Of a DNA stretch of 64,000 nucleotides, positions 1 to 12,644 are shown one piece after another (position 1 is the stretch's first letter; each line of letters begins with the position of its first letter). The stretch is taken from the NCBI RefSeq assembly GCF_048544455.1, contig NC_133536.1, positions 25,794,152-25,858,151 of the forward strand, given 5' to 3'. The notes under the pieces are model-generated. The model saw only the letters and a program-made list of their open reading frames with translations. It did not search any database and was not told where the DNA came from. A program made the translations under genes and the position numbers. Origin of the DNA: Silene latifolia (Eukaryota; Streptophyta; Magnoliopsida; Caryophyllales; Caryophyllaceae).

Positions 1-1826
1 CCTGGGTGAGCTCTTCATTCCTGTCCAAAGCTTCCTGCAACAGTCGCTTACTTGAATCTGCTTTAGACTTAGCAGCATCCTTCTCAGCCTGCACCCTCAC
101 CAAGTCAGCAGATTTGGCAGCCAGATCAGCCCGTGTGAAATCCAGTTCAGACTTCAGCCTATCATAATCTGATCTCATCAGATCAATCCTGGCTACCAAA
201 GAAGTAGCCGGATAGGCGTTATGGAGACAGGCCGCAGCGCCCTGACCAAAAACAGAAAAAAAAAAAATATGAATATTATACCCCAATGATAAAACTACCC
301 AAACAAAATACACATAAAAATAAAGATAGCATACCTCCCTCACAGCAGCCAAGGCCCTGCCAAAAGGCGGACTGAGTGATCCACTGAAGCAACCGCCTAA
401 GTAACAGTTTCAACAGGGTCAAGGGTAAGCATAACATCTGACTTGGTTGCAGCATAATACCTGATCTTCACCCTAGCAGCCTCCATATTATCCACCCTGG
501 CCTTCACTTCCCTGACTGGGGCAGATACATCAACGTCTTCAATTTTTCTTTTCTAGGCTGCTGAACCTGTTTCAGCAGAGGCAGCAGGAATGGCAGTAAC
601 CTTAGAAGCATCAGGTTGTTCGATCATATTAATAACAGTCTCAACATCTCCGCTTTCCTGAAAGCCTTCCTCCTTAATCTTCGCCAACCTGGCTGAGAGG
701 TCAGCTATACCAAACCTGGCAAGGCGAGTAGATGACCTAGTAGCTACAACACGAAACACTACATTAGCAATATAAACTAAGCATCACCAAAGAAACCAGA
801 ATAAGAAGAAAAAAGAAGACAAGATGGACTTACTGCATGAAGTAGAAGCACTAACAGCCCTTGAAGGTTTAGCCACCCTGGCAGTACCATCAGCCTTTAA
901 ACAACGAGGAAGATGGCCAGTCCCACAACAGAGAGGCCAAGACCTCTCTAAAGGAGGAATAGCAAGGAAAGCAGAAATATTTGCAGTGGGATACTCAGTT
1001 TCAGTAACCCAATCATCAACTGCACGCGTAAGAGATATGACTTATTATAAATTTCATTTTATTTTTACTAACGAATAAAACATGCAGGATAAGCGCATAG
1101 ATAAAAAACTCACCAGCAACACTAGCTTCGTAATTTAAATACGCTAGATCATGACCCACAGAATTGGTCCTGACGAACATGTATCCAGCAGCCCAGTTCT
1201 TATCATAGCCGCTATCCAGATTGCTCAAAAGGGGAGTAGTGGAAGCCCTGACCTTAAAACTTATTCGGCCAGGGCTGTTAGTTTTGACAACATAACAAGC
1301 CTTCAGATCATTAAGAGAAAACGAGATATTGTGTTTCTTGCAAAGGTATTCAACAGAACAGACCACCTTCCACACCATAGGCATCAACTGATAAGACGGA
1401 ACACCAATTTCCTTGATAACCTCAACCATAAGAGGGGAGAAAGGAAGCTTACAACCTGCCCTGAAAGTCCAGTCATGAATACAGAACCAACCAGGACACG
1501 CCCACTCAGCCCTGATAGAATAATTCTCAGGGATCTAGACCTCAGCATCAGCAGGGATGATTCCCTTATCCTTCAGCACCTTCTCGAACTCAGGCTTCAA
1601 ACGGTTTGCAAGAGACTGGTCATCTTTCAAAGCCTTTGTAGGCTTAAACTGGAAATCGCCATGAAAAATTGAGATCATCTCCTGAGGAGAATCACTTGGA
1701 TTATCAGCCACAGAAGATTGTGCAACAGAAGAAGGAGGCAAATTTTCAGAAGAGGTTTTCTTCAGGATTTTGAGGAGGAGGAGTCCTAGGAGTCACCGCC
1801 CTGGTAGATTTCTTTTTCGCAGCCAT
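1..1826 (-). pseudogene. Antisense extra gene of Tat element (Transposase_28-like), broken
   Basis: A multi-exon gene read against the element, of the kind known as an extra ORF in Tat-lineage retrotransposons; function unknown. The ATG at 1826 opens with a basic stretch (MAAKKKSTR). About 100 codons on comes a region with PF04195 character (SPLMVEVIKEIGVPSYQLMP, then W-K near 1370). The C-terminal part (1-241) is a charged, probable coiled coil that runs off the window. Three GT-AG introns fit the reading: 1020-1113, 759-833 and 242-334. It is broken by a frameshift near 1755, by in-frame TAG codons at 1535-1537, about 553 and 397-399, and by a shift near 370. A TATA-like sequence at 1956-1965 on the minus strand could drive it. 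Confidence 0.65.
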
Positions 1827-1955
1827 TATTGAAAGATTCTGAAAAGTTAATTGAAGATTAAAAAACTGAAGATTAAGGGAAAATTGAAGAGGAAGATTAT
1901 TAAGAAAGAAGAAAGGAGGCTATTCTGATGGAGATTAACTTAATGAAGTGAATAA

Positions 1956-1965
1956 GTATATATAG
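1956..1965 (-). promoter_or_regulatory. TATA-like box upstream of antisense Tat gene
   Basis: CTATATATAC on the minus strand, about 130 bases upstream of the ATG at 1826 and inside the element, just before the purine tract and 3' LTR. A comparable box lies at 31995-32002 in the second Tat element. Promoter activity is inferred. Confidence 0.4.
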
Positions 1966-2150
1966 TAGATTAAATTAGGGTTTCAACCGCAAGTGGATGG
2001 ATAATCATTGAAGAGGTTGCAGTAAAAATTACACGCGTCATAAACCGAAGAAAGTAGCCGTTACAGGAACTGATTAGGCATGATTCAACCGTTGAGTAAT
2101 TTTCCAGAGACTAAAGTTATCTCCTTATTTTTTGTCCTGACACATCGAAA

Positions 2151-2170
2151 ATAAGGAGATAAGGGGCAAT
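2151..2170 (+). other. Polypurine tract of Tat element
   Basis: A purine-rich run ending AAGGGGCAAT immediately before the TG of the 3' LTR. It is the expected plus-strand primer site, and resembles the GGGGGCAAAT tract of the Tat element at 32486-32496. Confidence 0.6.
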
Positions 2171-2810
2171 TGTTAGGCCTGGAAATCCACAGACATCCCT
2201 GAATCAATGTATCACCTTAACCTGACCATCAGGCCGCCAGGGTGTCAGGCTATTAGGATACATGAAGACATGCGCCAGGCCAGGGAGAGGACAACGGTCA
2301 AAGTATCAGGACGATATCAGACCAGGAGCTTATATTACAAGAGGAATATGCGCACAACATTAAGTAAGAAGATCTCGCAATTAATGCAGCAATTAAGGAC
2401 GTAATAATGAGAATTATTGTGGGTAATTAAGGAGAATATTCCGCATTAATGCCAGGATCAGCAACCGTTCAGCTGGTGCCTATATAAAGAGCATTTGAAA
2501 ATCATTCGAAGATATACAAGAGGAGAAATAGCAGACAATATTCATATACAAATATTACATACTTACGTCCCATTGTGCTAAATATATAATACAATAGTGA
2601 AATCCTCTCCTGGCTTGGTGCCCGTGGTTTTTTCCCATTTAAGGGTTTTCCACGTACAAAATTTTTTGTCTTGTTATTGTTATTTTTATCATCATTATAT
2701 CTTTATATTCTGCCTTGATAATCTGACTAATAAACCATATAGAGCTAGTTAACCCTACCTAAATCAACCCTGGCCTGATCTTGCCTTACGTAAAATCCAC
2801 ACGAAACACA
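2171..2810 (+). repeat. 3' LTR of left Tat element
   Basis: Starts TGTTAGGCCTGG after the purine tract and probably ends ...GAAACACA near 2810, just before LINE sequence. It has a TATA box (CTATATAAAG) near 2482, and a CCCGTGGTTTTTTCCCATTT stretch near 2624 of a kind common in plant LTR transcripts. The right boundary is inferred from the TG...CA rule and from where the LINE resumes, because the partner LTR is outside the window. Confidence 0.6.
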
Positions 2811-3671
2811 TTGGTTTTTGAAAATTTAGGGGGTTTAATAATGGGAATAAGCAGTCTGATGTTAGAAGATTTCTGCACATGAATAATGTAGGGTTTTTGG
2901 CATTTTAGAAACAAGAGTTAAAAGAAATTCTATTAATAAAGTTCACAATGGGTTAGGAAATAATTGGTCTATAGTTACTAATATTGATGCTCATGAGGGG
3001 GGAAGGATGTGGTTGGTTTGGGATCCAATGAATTATAAAGTTGAAGTGATTAGTTGTGAAGCTCAGGTGATTCATACTAGGGTTACTTTTCAGCCTACTG
3101 GAGTCCAGTGGTGGACCTCTATTGTGTATGGATTTAATAGGATTGCAGAGAGAATCCCTCTCTGGGAATCTCTTAGCTATATGCACTCAGTGCTGAATGG
3201 GCCTTGGGTGATCATGGGAGATTGTAATAATGTTTTGACCATGAATGAGTGGATTGGGTCTGAAATTACTGCTGCTGAACTAAGGGGTTTCAAGATTGTG
3301 TAGCAACTTGTGGACTGATGGATGCACCAGCACATGGGGCTTTCTTCACCTGGAATAATAAGCATGATGTGGGGGATATTGTGTTCAGTAGGATAGACAG
3401 GGCATTGATTAATGATGACTGGATGAATCAATTCCCAGAAGCTGGTACTATTTTCCACCCTGGAGGGTTATATGATCATTGTCCTTGCACTATTGCTTTA
3501 TGGCCTGTCACAGAAAGGAAAAGAGGTAGCTTTAAGTTCTTTAATATGTGGGGACAAGCTTTTGAGGACTATTACCAACAGCTTTTGGGGACCAGTAAAC
3601 CAGTTGGGAATGTACATTTTCCCACTGTGAGACAAGAGAAGGTTGTGAATGAGGAGCAAGCTAATCATATG
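2811..3671 (+). pseudogene. L1-type LINE, endonuclease part (fragment 1)
   Basis: The N-terminal part of a plant L1 LINE ORF2: an apurinic endonuclease (exonuclease-endonuclease-phosphatase fold). Visible motifs are LETRVK-like sequence near 2910 (frame broken), W-L-V-W near 3012, MGDCN near 3218 (catalytic aspartate region), FFTWNN near 3343, SRIDRALIND near 3389 and a YDHCP variant of the catalytic SDHCP near 3472. There are frameshifts near 2903 and a stop at 3301. After FKFFNMWG the sequence jumps to what looks like the region just before the reverse transcriptase, so roughly 100-200 residues seem to have been lost. The reading frame continues across the copia insertion into 12645. ORF1 is not in the window. 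Confidence 0.8.
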
Positions 3672-4967
3672 TGAAGGAAAACATATTTTAGTTTAAAGTT
3701 TTAGTCATAAAAACTGAAGGATCTTATGCATGCAAAACATATAAATAAGTGTAGAGGAAAACCGGTTCCTTGCATTGAATATTTCGGTATATGGGCACAA
3801 GTATGGTCTCCTACCTTCACTTGTTCTTGAGCTATGATGAGTGATAGGATGATCCTCCAAAGACTTAAAGTGTAGAAGCCACTCCTCTTGATTGCACCCA
3901 AGAGTATCCCTTATCTCTACTAAATAATATGTGCTAGATATTTGTTTAGTAGTTTACCTTAAAATTGATTACTAATACTCATATATTACACTAATAATAT
4001 TAGTAAACTCATTTGAACAATTTGATGATTTTCTAAGACTATTTAGAAAAGACCTTTTAAGAGATGAGAAGAAATGAAGCATAAATCAAATATGCATGCA
4101 TGTGAATTGAATGAATGTGCATCAAGAGAATTAGTAGAGTACAAAATTCTCTCTTGTAAGAGGGGAGCACGGTTTTGGGGAGGTGGAGGACCAATATATG
4201 GTCCTTCCCTTTTTACTGTTGTTCTTATCTAAACCTTAGGCATGTAAGGCTAGGTAAGTAGCGTCATGATGGTGTTATTTTAGCTTATTAAAATAAATCA
4301 CCACCATCCACTAACCCTCTACATTTCGGTCCACTTATAAAATGGACTACCATTTTGTTTTGTCAATTTGTAAATTGTCACACAATATGTCACATGTAGT
4401 ATATTACATGTCATTAATTAATTTAATGCATATTTATCACATAAATATCATTTAATAAATTAATTAAATTACATACAACAAATTGACTAGTGATACTTGA
4501 TCACATAAATAAAATGGGTCATATAATTATAATTCATAACATCTTGTAATTATAATCAACCATTCATTCTTATCTCTATTGTTTCTCAAACAATAAACAA
4601 TTTTAGTAATAAAGTATTTTATTACTAAAATAAATCATATTTAATCCCATTACAATAAAATATCAATATTCTCTCTCACTAATTGAATTGTTCAATTTTA
4701 AGGAATTGATCAACTTGTATCGTCATACAATTAATCAACTTTACATATTAGGGCATCATCCTTTAGGTGTGACCTTAAGGGATCAACTGACCGCCACCGT
4801 CCCACGACAGTAACGTCAAACTCTAGCAAGCCAATCGTTACCGATTAATGTTGATCAGTTGACTATATAATGAATCATCCCTTACGTATTCTTAAAAAAT
4901 GAGATTTAAACATGTGATCATCATGATCGACAATTGTGATGGCATTATTGTCGGGGACACTCCAACA
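3672..4967 (-). repeat. Left LTR (3' LTR in element orientation) of copia element
   Basis: A 1296-base repeat of 11115-12639, bounded by TG...CA. It lacks the MITE present in the other LTR and a short A/T-rich segment near its start. Several substitutions separate the two copies, for example near 3790 and 4880, so the insertion is not very recent. Confidence 0.88.
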
Positions 4968-7900
4968 ATCTCCCACTTGTCCTCGACAAGTGTGTGTCAC
5001 CAATTCTCTTGTCCTATTACTATCTCCCACTCAATACAAGGTGTCTTGCAGGTCGTACTTGTAAGTGATCATATCGAGAGTGGTTTCCTCGATCTTGAGA
5101 ATAACTGATTTGACCAGAATTATCTACCATACATACCTTCCGAGCGTGGCCACGCATTTCCAGTTCATTACTCCTCGAGTGGCCCTGTGATATTGTTTTA
5201 ACCCTGACAAGAGGGTGGACAATTCCTATCGCACTATTCCCTTCGACTAGCCACAGCCATCATAACCCAAAATATGCCCATTTGACCCCATTTACGAAGG
5301 TCGTAGTAACATAAATCAAAGTTAATCTGAAACTGTACCACCTTGGGCGAACAGTCTTTCATCAAAAGAATCGACTCATTAGAATACTATAGTAGCTCTC
5401 GCCACGACCAGGCTTTATAAATTTGCCAGAACTCTATAAGCGGTCACTGCCCGACAGAGTGTTCCCAACAGTCTGCCTATGTGATCGACTAGTCATCACA
5501 CATGACTCTATGGCACTTGAACTTGCCATCAATCGCATCACACTCTAGTCACTTCGAGACGTCACCTCATACAAGTGACTATGGGCAAATACCATGTTAA
5601 TCCGAGTTCACTTTAACGGAGTTCAATATTGTCTCTACAACCCGTTTGGATGTAACAAATTATAAAAGGAGTTTTTAGATTTTAAAAACTCGAACGACAA
5701 ATGTGATTATCTCATATGAATAGTCAATACCCGATTACTACTTCATATTTTTATAACCAATTTTCATCTTATATGTAGTTGTTCATCTCAATGAAATTGA
5801 AATGACATATGACATGACTCATCATGTTAAGCCTATGAGAAGGCTTTGGTTAGTAGGTTTTATCAACTTCTTGAACCTTACTCAATCTTACTACATACTC
5901 GTTTTCCTTTGGTGATGTATACATTTGCATTACAAAACTTTCTGAGTACGTGTCTAGATCCAATCTAGACATAGGCTTTCTTGCCTTAAAATAGCTCCCA
6001 CTGTTTTCACAGTGTGCGGGACTCATCCCTCTTGCACATCCTATGATTGAAAGTGTACTCAATTTCCGTTGTAAATATTTCTCATTGTTCTTTATTGCCT
6101 AGAACGATTCTAGAAAATCTATTTCTTAAATAACATAGCCACAATGGTATCTTAACCATCCTAATGTGTTTTGATTATGGTTTTGTCGGAAACCATGCGC
6201 AATCTCAATTGTCAATTGTCATTTGTGTAACACCCTTAGACAAAATTGCATCAAAAACACTTTGCTTTACATCCTTAATGCTTCTGTAAGCACTTAAGAG
6301 TAATCTTTATGGCTTACTTAGTAACTATTACTTCAATTCGATTTGAAACCATTCATCATACTCAAGGTATATGAAGTGTTATACATCATTTACTATTTAA
6401 TTGATTCGGCAGCGGAAGCAAATGGAATGAATTAAATATGTTCAACTCGATTGAGCTAGTCATGAATCTTATCAACATAAGACTCCTTATTTGACATTAA
6501 TATCATGTGGATTTATCTACATAAATCTAGATATTAAAGATGTATTATATTACTCCAAGTCTTAAATCATTCCCAATGATCAATATGTCATCCATATTTT
6601 AGACTAATTAAAATTTCCGTAACTCCCACTAAACTCCATGTATAAACACAAGTTCTCGACTTATCGAGAAAAGTTTTATAACAAGATGAAAACATTGATT
6701 CCAACTTATTTATGTCCTACTTAAGGCCCTCTCTTAAGTTACACATTATCTTAGGATTGCAAGAATCTACAAAACTCAAGACATGTATTGAATACATTCC
6801 TTCTAATAGAAGAAGTGGGTTTTAGATTCACTTGCTATATGTATATAATCATAATGAAACACAGTCCCTAAGAAGATCCAAATAGAATTAAGCATTTCAA
6901 CTAATGCAAAACCCTTTGCTACCAATCAAGCTTTGATATCTAACAATTCACTTGGAATTTATTTCCGATTTTCATGGCTCTAAGCCTTGTATTGAGTTGT
7001 GACTTAAACACTCTCATGTAACTCATATGTTCATTACTTTCCAGAAGTAATCAACTTGAATTAAACAATTTCTTTGTAAGTTGTAAGTTCTTTACTTTCT
7101 TAAAAGTAACATGAATTCATCATCTTTAACATGTGACAACTTTAACCTCCTAGGTTTTGAAGAAACAACGTCTTACACAAAACGTCTCATGTAGCCAAGA
7201 AAGACCAGTTTCTTGCGACATAACATTCTTAGTGGCTCTTTGAATAATTTCTCCCACTCTGTCTTCTAGAAATAAACTTGTATTCTAGAAAGACAGCTTC
7301 ACGAGCCACAAACTCGTTGTAATCGTGATTATAGTAAGGAAAAATGAGCATTTGTTTCTTTTGAAAACTTACAAACATGGTACCCTACCATTTCATATCT
7401 CGTATGATTCGTTTTAGATTTAGTGGAAAAATAATTTAGACAAAATGATAAAATCCCCAAAAGGATCAAGTAACTCAAAGTAACTTGATTGAAGTCCAAA
7501 CCATATCGAATAGTATTTGATTTCTTATCCAACCACACATTATCCCATAATGCGTGTTAAGAGAGATTAATTTGTGATACTATATCACACTTCCTTTAGC
7601 TTATATCAAAGTTATCACTTAGATATTCCCATTACGATCAAATCGTGCGTCTTTGAACCCTTTGTACTTCTTCATAGACTTCTCTTTGCACCTTATCAAG
7701 TGAACACTATCAACTCAATCGTCGGTAAAAGAAAATGATCAACATTTCTGGATTAATGATTTGCATCCTCAATCTCCTTTTCTACCAAAAGGCACGAGAA
7801 ATCTTGCTTTGAATACAAGATACGCATATGCCATAAGATTAACAATCTAATGGTTCCAAGAGTACTCGGTAACTCTTTGCGTTTATCATTCCAGAATTTA

Positions 7901-10900
7901 GATTAAATCTGGGTTACCAATATGAGTCTTGCATCATCTACATGATATATCATTCTAGTTTGGTTTAGAATATAATCACCTTGATAATGGGCTAGCCATA
8001 CATCAAATCATGGTGTATAGGGTCACAAAAGTGAAACCTCCTTTGTATCTCAACAAGTTTATATTCTTATTTAGAGTTTATGTACTTAATAGTCACAATT
8101 AAGTACAACTTTAAATCCAAAAACTAGATTGAGTACACAATGACTCTATCTCTCAACACCATTGTTGCTAGTCGTCATATTCTAATCATCCTATGTATCA
8201 AATACAATGATGAAAACCACCACCGGTTTCTAATATTGACGAAGTAGTACTAGCAAAATTTATGTCAATCAAATAAACATTTAAAGAAGAAGGTCCCATT
8301 AGATGTCCCACAACTAACTTGTTGATTCTTCAATAATTTGGGGTAGTTTCCTTTCTAGTGTCCAACAATTTAGACAATGGAAACTTTATCGGTCGGGATT
8401 GATAGGTTTAGTATCGTTATTCTCAATAACTTTACTTTTAACATTACTTTGTATCAATTCCATTCTAATTTTACTTCTTTGAACTTCGTCCTTTTCTTAA
8501 CGGTTTAAGTGAATGCTCCCACTCATTTCAATGAGTCTTTGCTAAGAGAAGCAAAATTGAAATTTATGAAGACTACTCTTCATTCGTTTGTTTAGTGTTA
8601 AAACTTTCATTGAAGTGGTTGCGGTATTTTGGTCAATTTTGATTTCAAACAAATCTAGTTACCAAAATAATGTAATGTTTCATGGTACTTAACTCAATTA
8701 AGCATATGAGAAACAATTCATTGTAAGTAGATATGTTGGTCAAGAATCAAAAACTCTTTTGATCACGAATAACTTTTATATATACTCTTTACAAGAGATC
8801 CTTACAATGGATAATACGAGGTTTTTAGAAGAAAATTCAAATTTTGTCTTTAGTTACGATGTTTTAATGGAGATTTGAACTAAAATCGAAATGATATCGT
8901 ATATGAATTGTGGTAAAGAAATAGAACAATATGATAACGGAATAGTGGAAAACTTAACATTCATCGTTTTATTAATACTTGTAAATAACAAGTAAAGCAT
9001 TTACATAGTGACCTCTACCCAACTATGATAAATGATTCCAAGATCCAAATTCATATTAACTTGGGGCACGGTGTGCCGAAATACCCTTTATTAACATGAC
9101 TCGGTGGATTAACTCTTTAATCGCTTCTACTTTTAGAACTCTTGCTCGATAAAATTACATTAATATTTATCTCTAGCCCGAAACACATCCGGAAATCGTC
9201 GTGAATACTTTCGTTGAGTTCAATCTAAATTTCGAATAAATGTGTCCATGATCCAAATTCATATTAACTTAGGGCACGGTGTGCCGAAATACCCTTTATT
9301 AACATAAATTCGGTGGATAGACATTTATCACCCACTTCCCCTACGTAACAAGGTTTGTACCCCGGTAGGGCCGAGTGCACTCCCTCATGAAATAGGTTTT
9401 CATGGTTTCTACTTTTTGGTAAGGCTAAGTCTCAATTGTTTATTTTAGCGAGAGGTCATGTCAATTTATTATCTATCACGTTTTAAGTGAACTAAAGCGG
9501 TGAACTCGATAATTGTAATTGACACGGTCGATTAACTCGATTTAATGATAACGCATGTTTTAGTTATGGCGATTTAGCGATGCATGCAACATATAAATAA
9601 AATGCAAAGCATAAAAATAAAATCCTAGTATGGCCTTCCTAAAATAGTAAATCTAATAAACTATTACAAATTCGGAAACCAACTCCTATGGTCCCTTGAA
9701 CTTCGGTCTTGGCAAGCATTTCAAGGCAACACTTTGTTTGATGGATCGCCTTCTCGAATGGCACCGTGTTCAAGGAACTCCGGAATAATCAAATTACAAA
9801 ATGAATTACATAACTTCCTATTATACATTTGTAATAAAATAAAATAAGTCTATTAAATTACAAAACGGTGATACGAGATCATAATAATTACAACCGAATC
9901 GATATTCCCATACATTTCGGGTAATACCAATTAAAACTAAGGCCATACTAAGTAAAATTACATAATTCAAAAATTACATAAAATTAAAATATGACAATCA
10001 TAAATAAAAATGCAGCATTATAATATGTATGAACATGCTTAATTTTATGCTAAATCGCCTTTAAAGAGCCAATATCGTATATTAATCGTTTTTTACGAAT
10101 TTGCGTGATTTAACCTTTTAAAATCACAATAATTACATAAATTCATATTTATGTACAAGTTAATTACTCTAACCATCTTAGAACTCAAAATTAGTCTCCA
10201 CTAACATTTGACAATAATTAAACTTGATTTCTTAATATTGTTCATAAATGGACCCAAAAATACAAAATTATGCTATAAACCTCAAATTAAATCATAAAAA
10301 TTTCAAATAATTTCAAAATTTGAAATTTAAACTCATGAATATTCTGGAAAAATACCATGACACTCATAATGTTCAAAACTTAGGTTAAAAATTTCGAAAA
10401 TTTATCGAGAAAAAGAATGTTGCGGTTTATCGATATTAACAATTTTGACCATAAACAAAATATGAGAAAAATTATATTCATCAACTTTTCACTTTTAGAT
10501 CTAAAATATATGATAAAATTCAACATGTGACGTTTTTCCTTAGTCATGAAGTATGTTTTAGCATTATTACTAACTATAGTCACTATTTATGTGACTTTTT
10601 ATCAAAAATTCATAAATCATGCATAAAGACTTCATTACACAAATCTTTTAAAATTTCATGTGACAACATACTAAATTTCTATGACCGGATTCGAAATATA
10701 ACTCATATTAACCTATTTACCCATTTAAATACGATTTTAATTTAAAAAATCCATATTTCGAGCAAAATAACTCATTTTATCATGAAAAATTACAGGCCAT
10801 CAGTAGATAATATATGTGAAAACATATCCAAAAACCACTGAAAAATTCGAAGTTTATCTATTTTTCGTCCAAAACTGACATTTTTATCATAAAAATCACA

Positions 10901-11114
10901 TTTTAATGCAAATAATATATAAAATGAACAATAAAATCCATAAATAAACCAAAATGTCCTAAAAATCACTTAGGACCGGAAATTTTTAACATGCAAAGTT
11001 ATTTCGTGATTTATCAACATAAAACACAAATTTCAAGTTTTATTCATTAATCGTATTATCTCGGAAAAACGATCCCGATCTTGCATGCAACAACCATAAA
11101 GCTCTGATACCACT
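4968..11114 (-). pseudogene. Copia interior, decayed gag-pol
   Basis: About 6.1 kb between the LTRs with no open frame longer than about 70 codons. On the minus strand the reverse transcriptase active-site block (M-D-D-I-L-I-I-G-N-D) is readable at 6595-6566. It is preceded by a CVY...FSGS-like segment around 6635-6660 that is frame-broken. The remainder is A/T-rich and full of stops. A 67-base phrase (GGGCACGGTGTGCCGAAATA and neighbours) appears twice, near 9063 and 9273, on the side expected to hold the leader and gag. I see no intact protein and no host gene here. Confidence 0.6.
11101..11112 (-). other. Primer binding site of copia element
   Basis: TGGTATCAGAGC on the minus strand, complementary to the 3' end of plant initiator methionine tRNA, two bases from the LTR edge. 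It fixes the element orientation as minus. Confidence 0.85.
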
Positions 11115-12639
11115 TGAAGGAAAACATATTTTAAATATCACATATTTTATTTTAAAGTTTTAGTGATAAAAACTTAAGGATCTTATGCATGCAAAACATA
11201 TAAATAAGTGTAGAGGAAAACCGGTTCCTTACATTGAATATTTCGGTTTATGGGCACAAGTAAGGTCTCCTACCTTCACTTGTTCTTGAGCTATGATGAG
11301 TGATAGGATGATCCTCCAAAGACTTAAAGTGTAGAAGCCACTCCTCTTGATTGCACCCAAGATTATCCCTTATCTCTACTAAATAATACTCCCTCCTATT
11401 CAATATAAACTTCCTTATTTCCTTTTTCGTCTATTCACAATAACCTCCCTATTTCCTTTTTTGGTAAGTGTTTGTGTGGTCCAAATTTAATTGTATGGTG
11501 GGGTAGTGTATTTGTGTGGTCCAAATTTATTTATATGGTGGTATGGTGTGTTTTCTTAATTTTTGTGTCAAAATGAAATGAGAGGTTTATTGTGAATAGG
11601 AGGGAGTATGTGCTAGATATTTGTTTAGTAGTTTACCTTAAAATTGATTACTAATACTCATATATTACATTAATAATATTAGTAAACTCATTTGAACAAT
11701 TTGATGATTTTCTAAGACTATTTAGAAAAGACCTTTTAAGAGATGAGAAGAAATGAAGCATAAATCAAATATGCATGCATGTGAATTGAATGAATGTGCA
11801 TCAAGAGAATTAGTAGAGTTTAAAATTCTCTCTTGTAAGAGGGGAGCACGGTTTTGGGGAGGTGGAGGACCAATATATGGTCTTTCCCTTTTTACTTTTG
11901 TTCTTATCTAAACCTTAGGCATGTAAGGCTAGGTAAGTAGCGTCATGATGGTGTTATTTTAGCTTATTAAAATAAATCACCACCATCCACTAACCCTCTA
12001 CATTTCGGTCCACTTATAAAATGGATTACCATTTTATTTTGTCAATTGTCACACAATATGTCACCTTTATTATATTACATGTTATTAATTAATTTAATGC
12101 ATATTTATCACATAAATATCATTTTATAAATTAATTAAATTACATACAACAAATTGACTAGTGATACTTGATCACATAAATAAAATGGGTCATATAATTA
12201 TAATTCACAACATCTTGTAATTATAATCAACCATTCATTCTTATCTCTATTGTTTCTCAAACAATAAACAATTTTAGTAATAAAGCATTTTTATTACTAA
12301 AATAAATCTTATTTAATCCCATTACAATAAGATATCAATATTCTCTCTCACTAATTGAATTGTTCAATTTTAAGGAATTGATCAACTTGTATCGTCATAC
12401 AATTAATCAGCTTTACAGATTAGGGCATCATCCTTTAGGTGTGACCTTAAGGGATCAACTGACCACCACCGTCCCACGACAGTAACGTCAAACTCTAGCA
12501 AGCCAATCGTTACCGATTAATGTTGATCAGTTGACTATATAATGAATCATCCCTTACGTATTCTTAAAAAATGAGATTTAAACATGTGATCATCATGATC
12601 GACAATTGTGATCGCATTATTGTCGGGGACACTCCAACA
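11115..12639 (-). repeat. Right LTR (5' LTR in element orientation) of copia element
   Basis: A 1525-base repeat of 3672-4967. The extra length is mainly the 218-base MITE at 11389-11606. The copies are otherwise collinear and end in the same ACTCCAACA. Confidence 0.88.
11389..11606. mobile_element. Stowaway-like MITE inside copia LTR
   Basis: A 218-base insertion present in one LTR and absent from the other, so both boundaries are exact. It starts CTCCCTCCTATTCA and ends with the inverted form TGAATAGGAGGGAG, with about 25 bases of imperfect terminal inverted repeat. It is flanked by TA (11387-11388 and 11607-11608), as expected for Tc1/mariner-type Stowaway elements. Inside are two related TATTTCCTTTTT-containing units. 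It has no coding capacity. Confidence 0.88.
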
Positions 12640-12644
12640 ATATG

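Larger units (their letters stand above)
1..2810 (+). mobile_element. Tat-type Ty3/gypsy element, 3' portion
   Basis: The right end of a Ty3/gypsy LTR element of Tat type; its 5' LTR, gag and any pol lie off the left edge. It is recognised by an antisense gene with a Transposase_28-like (PF04195) domain, a purine-rich tract ending in GGGGCAAT, and an LTR starting TGTTAGGCCTGG directly after it. The layout (antisense gene, purine tract, 3' LTR) is the same as in the Tat element at 24548-33081, but the sequence is too different for them to be close copies. L1 LINE coding sequence begins right after the LTR, so the element probably landed inside that LINE; the target duplication cannot be checked because the left flank is outside. 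Confidence 0.7.
3672..12639 (-). mobile_element. Ty1/copia-type LTR retrotransposon, degenerate, minus strand
   Basis: An 8.97 kb element flanked by a 5-base duplication, ATATG (3667-3671 and 12640-12644). On the minus strand the LTR starts TGTTGGAGTGTCCCCGAC. A primer site complementary to initiator methionine tRNA (TGGTATCAGAGC) lies at 11101-11112, next to the right LTR, and a purine-rich AAGTGGGAGAT lies next to the left LTR, so the element reads right to left. The coding region is decayed; the one clear trace is a copia reverse transcriptase motif (MDDILIIGND) at 6595-6566. It interrupts the LINE without changing the LINE frame. Confidence 0.85.

Noticed and set aside
5850..6062. 70-codon minus-strand frame in the copia interior
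   Set aside because: It lies where decayed pol is expected but does not match copia motifs clearly enough to name; kept only as part of the decayed interior.
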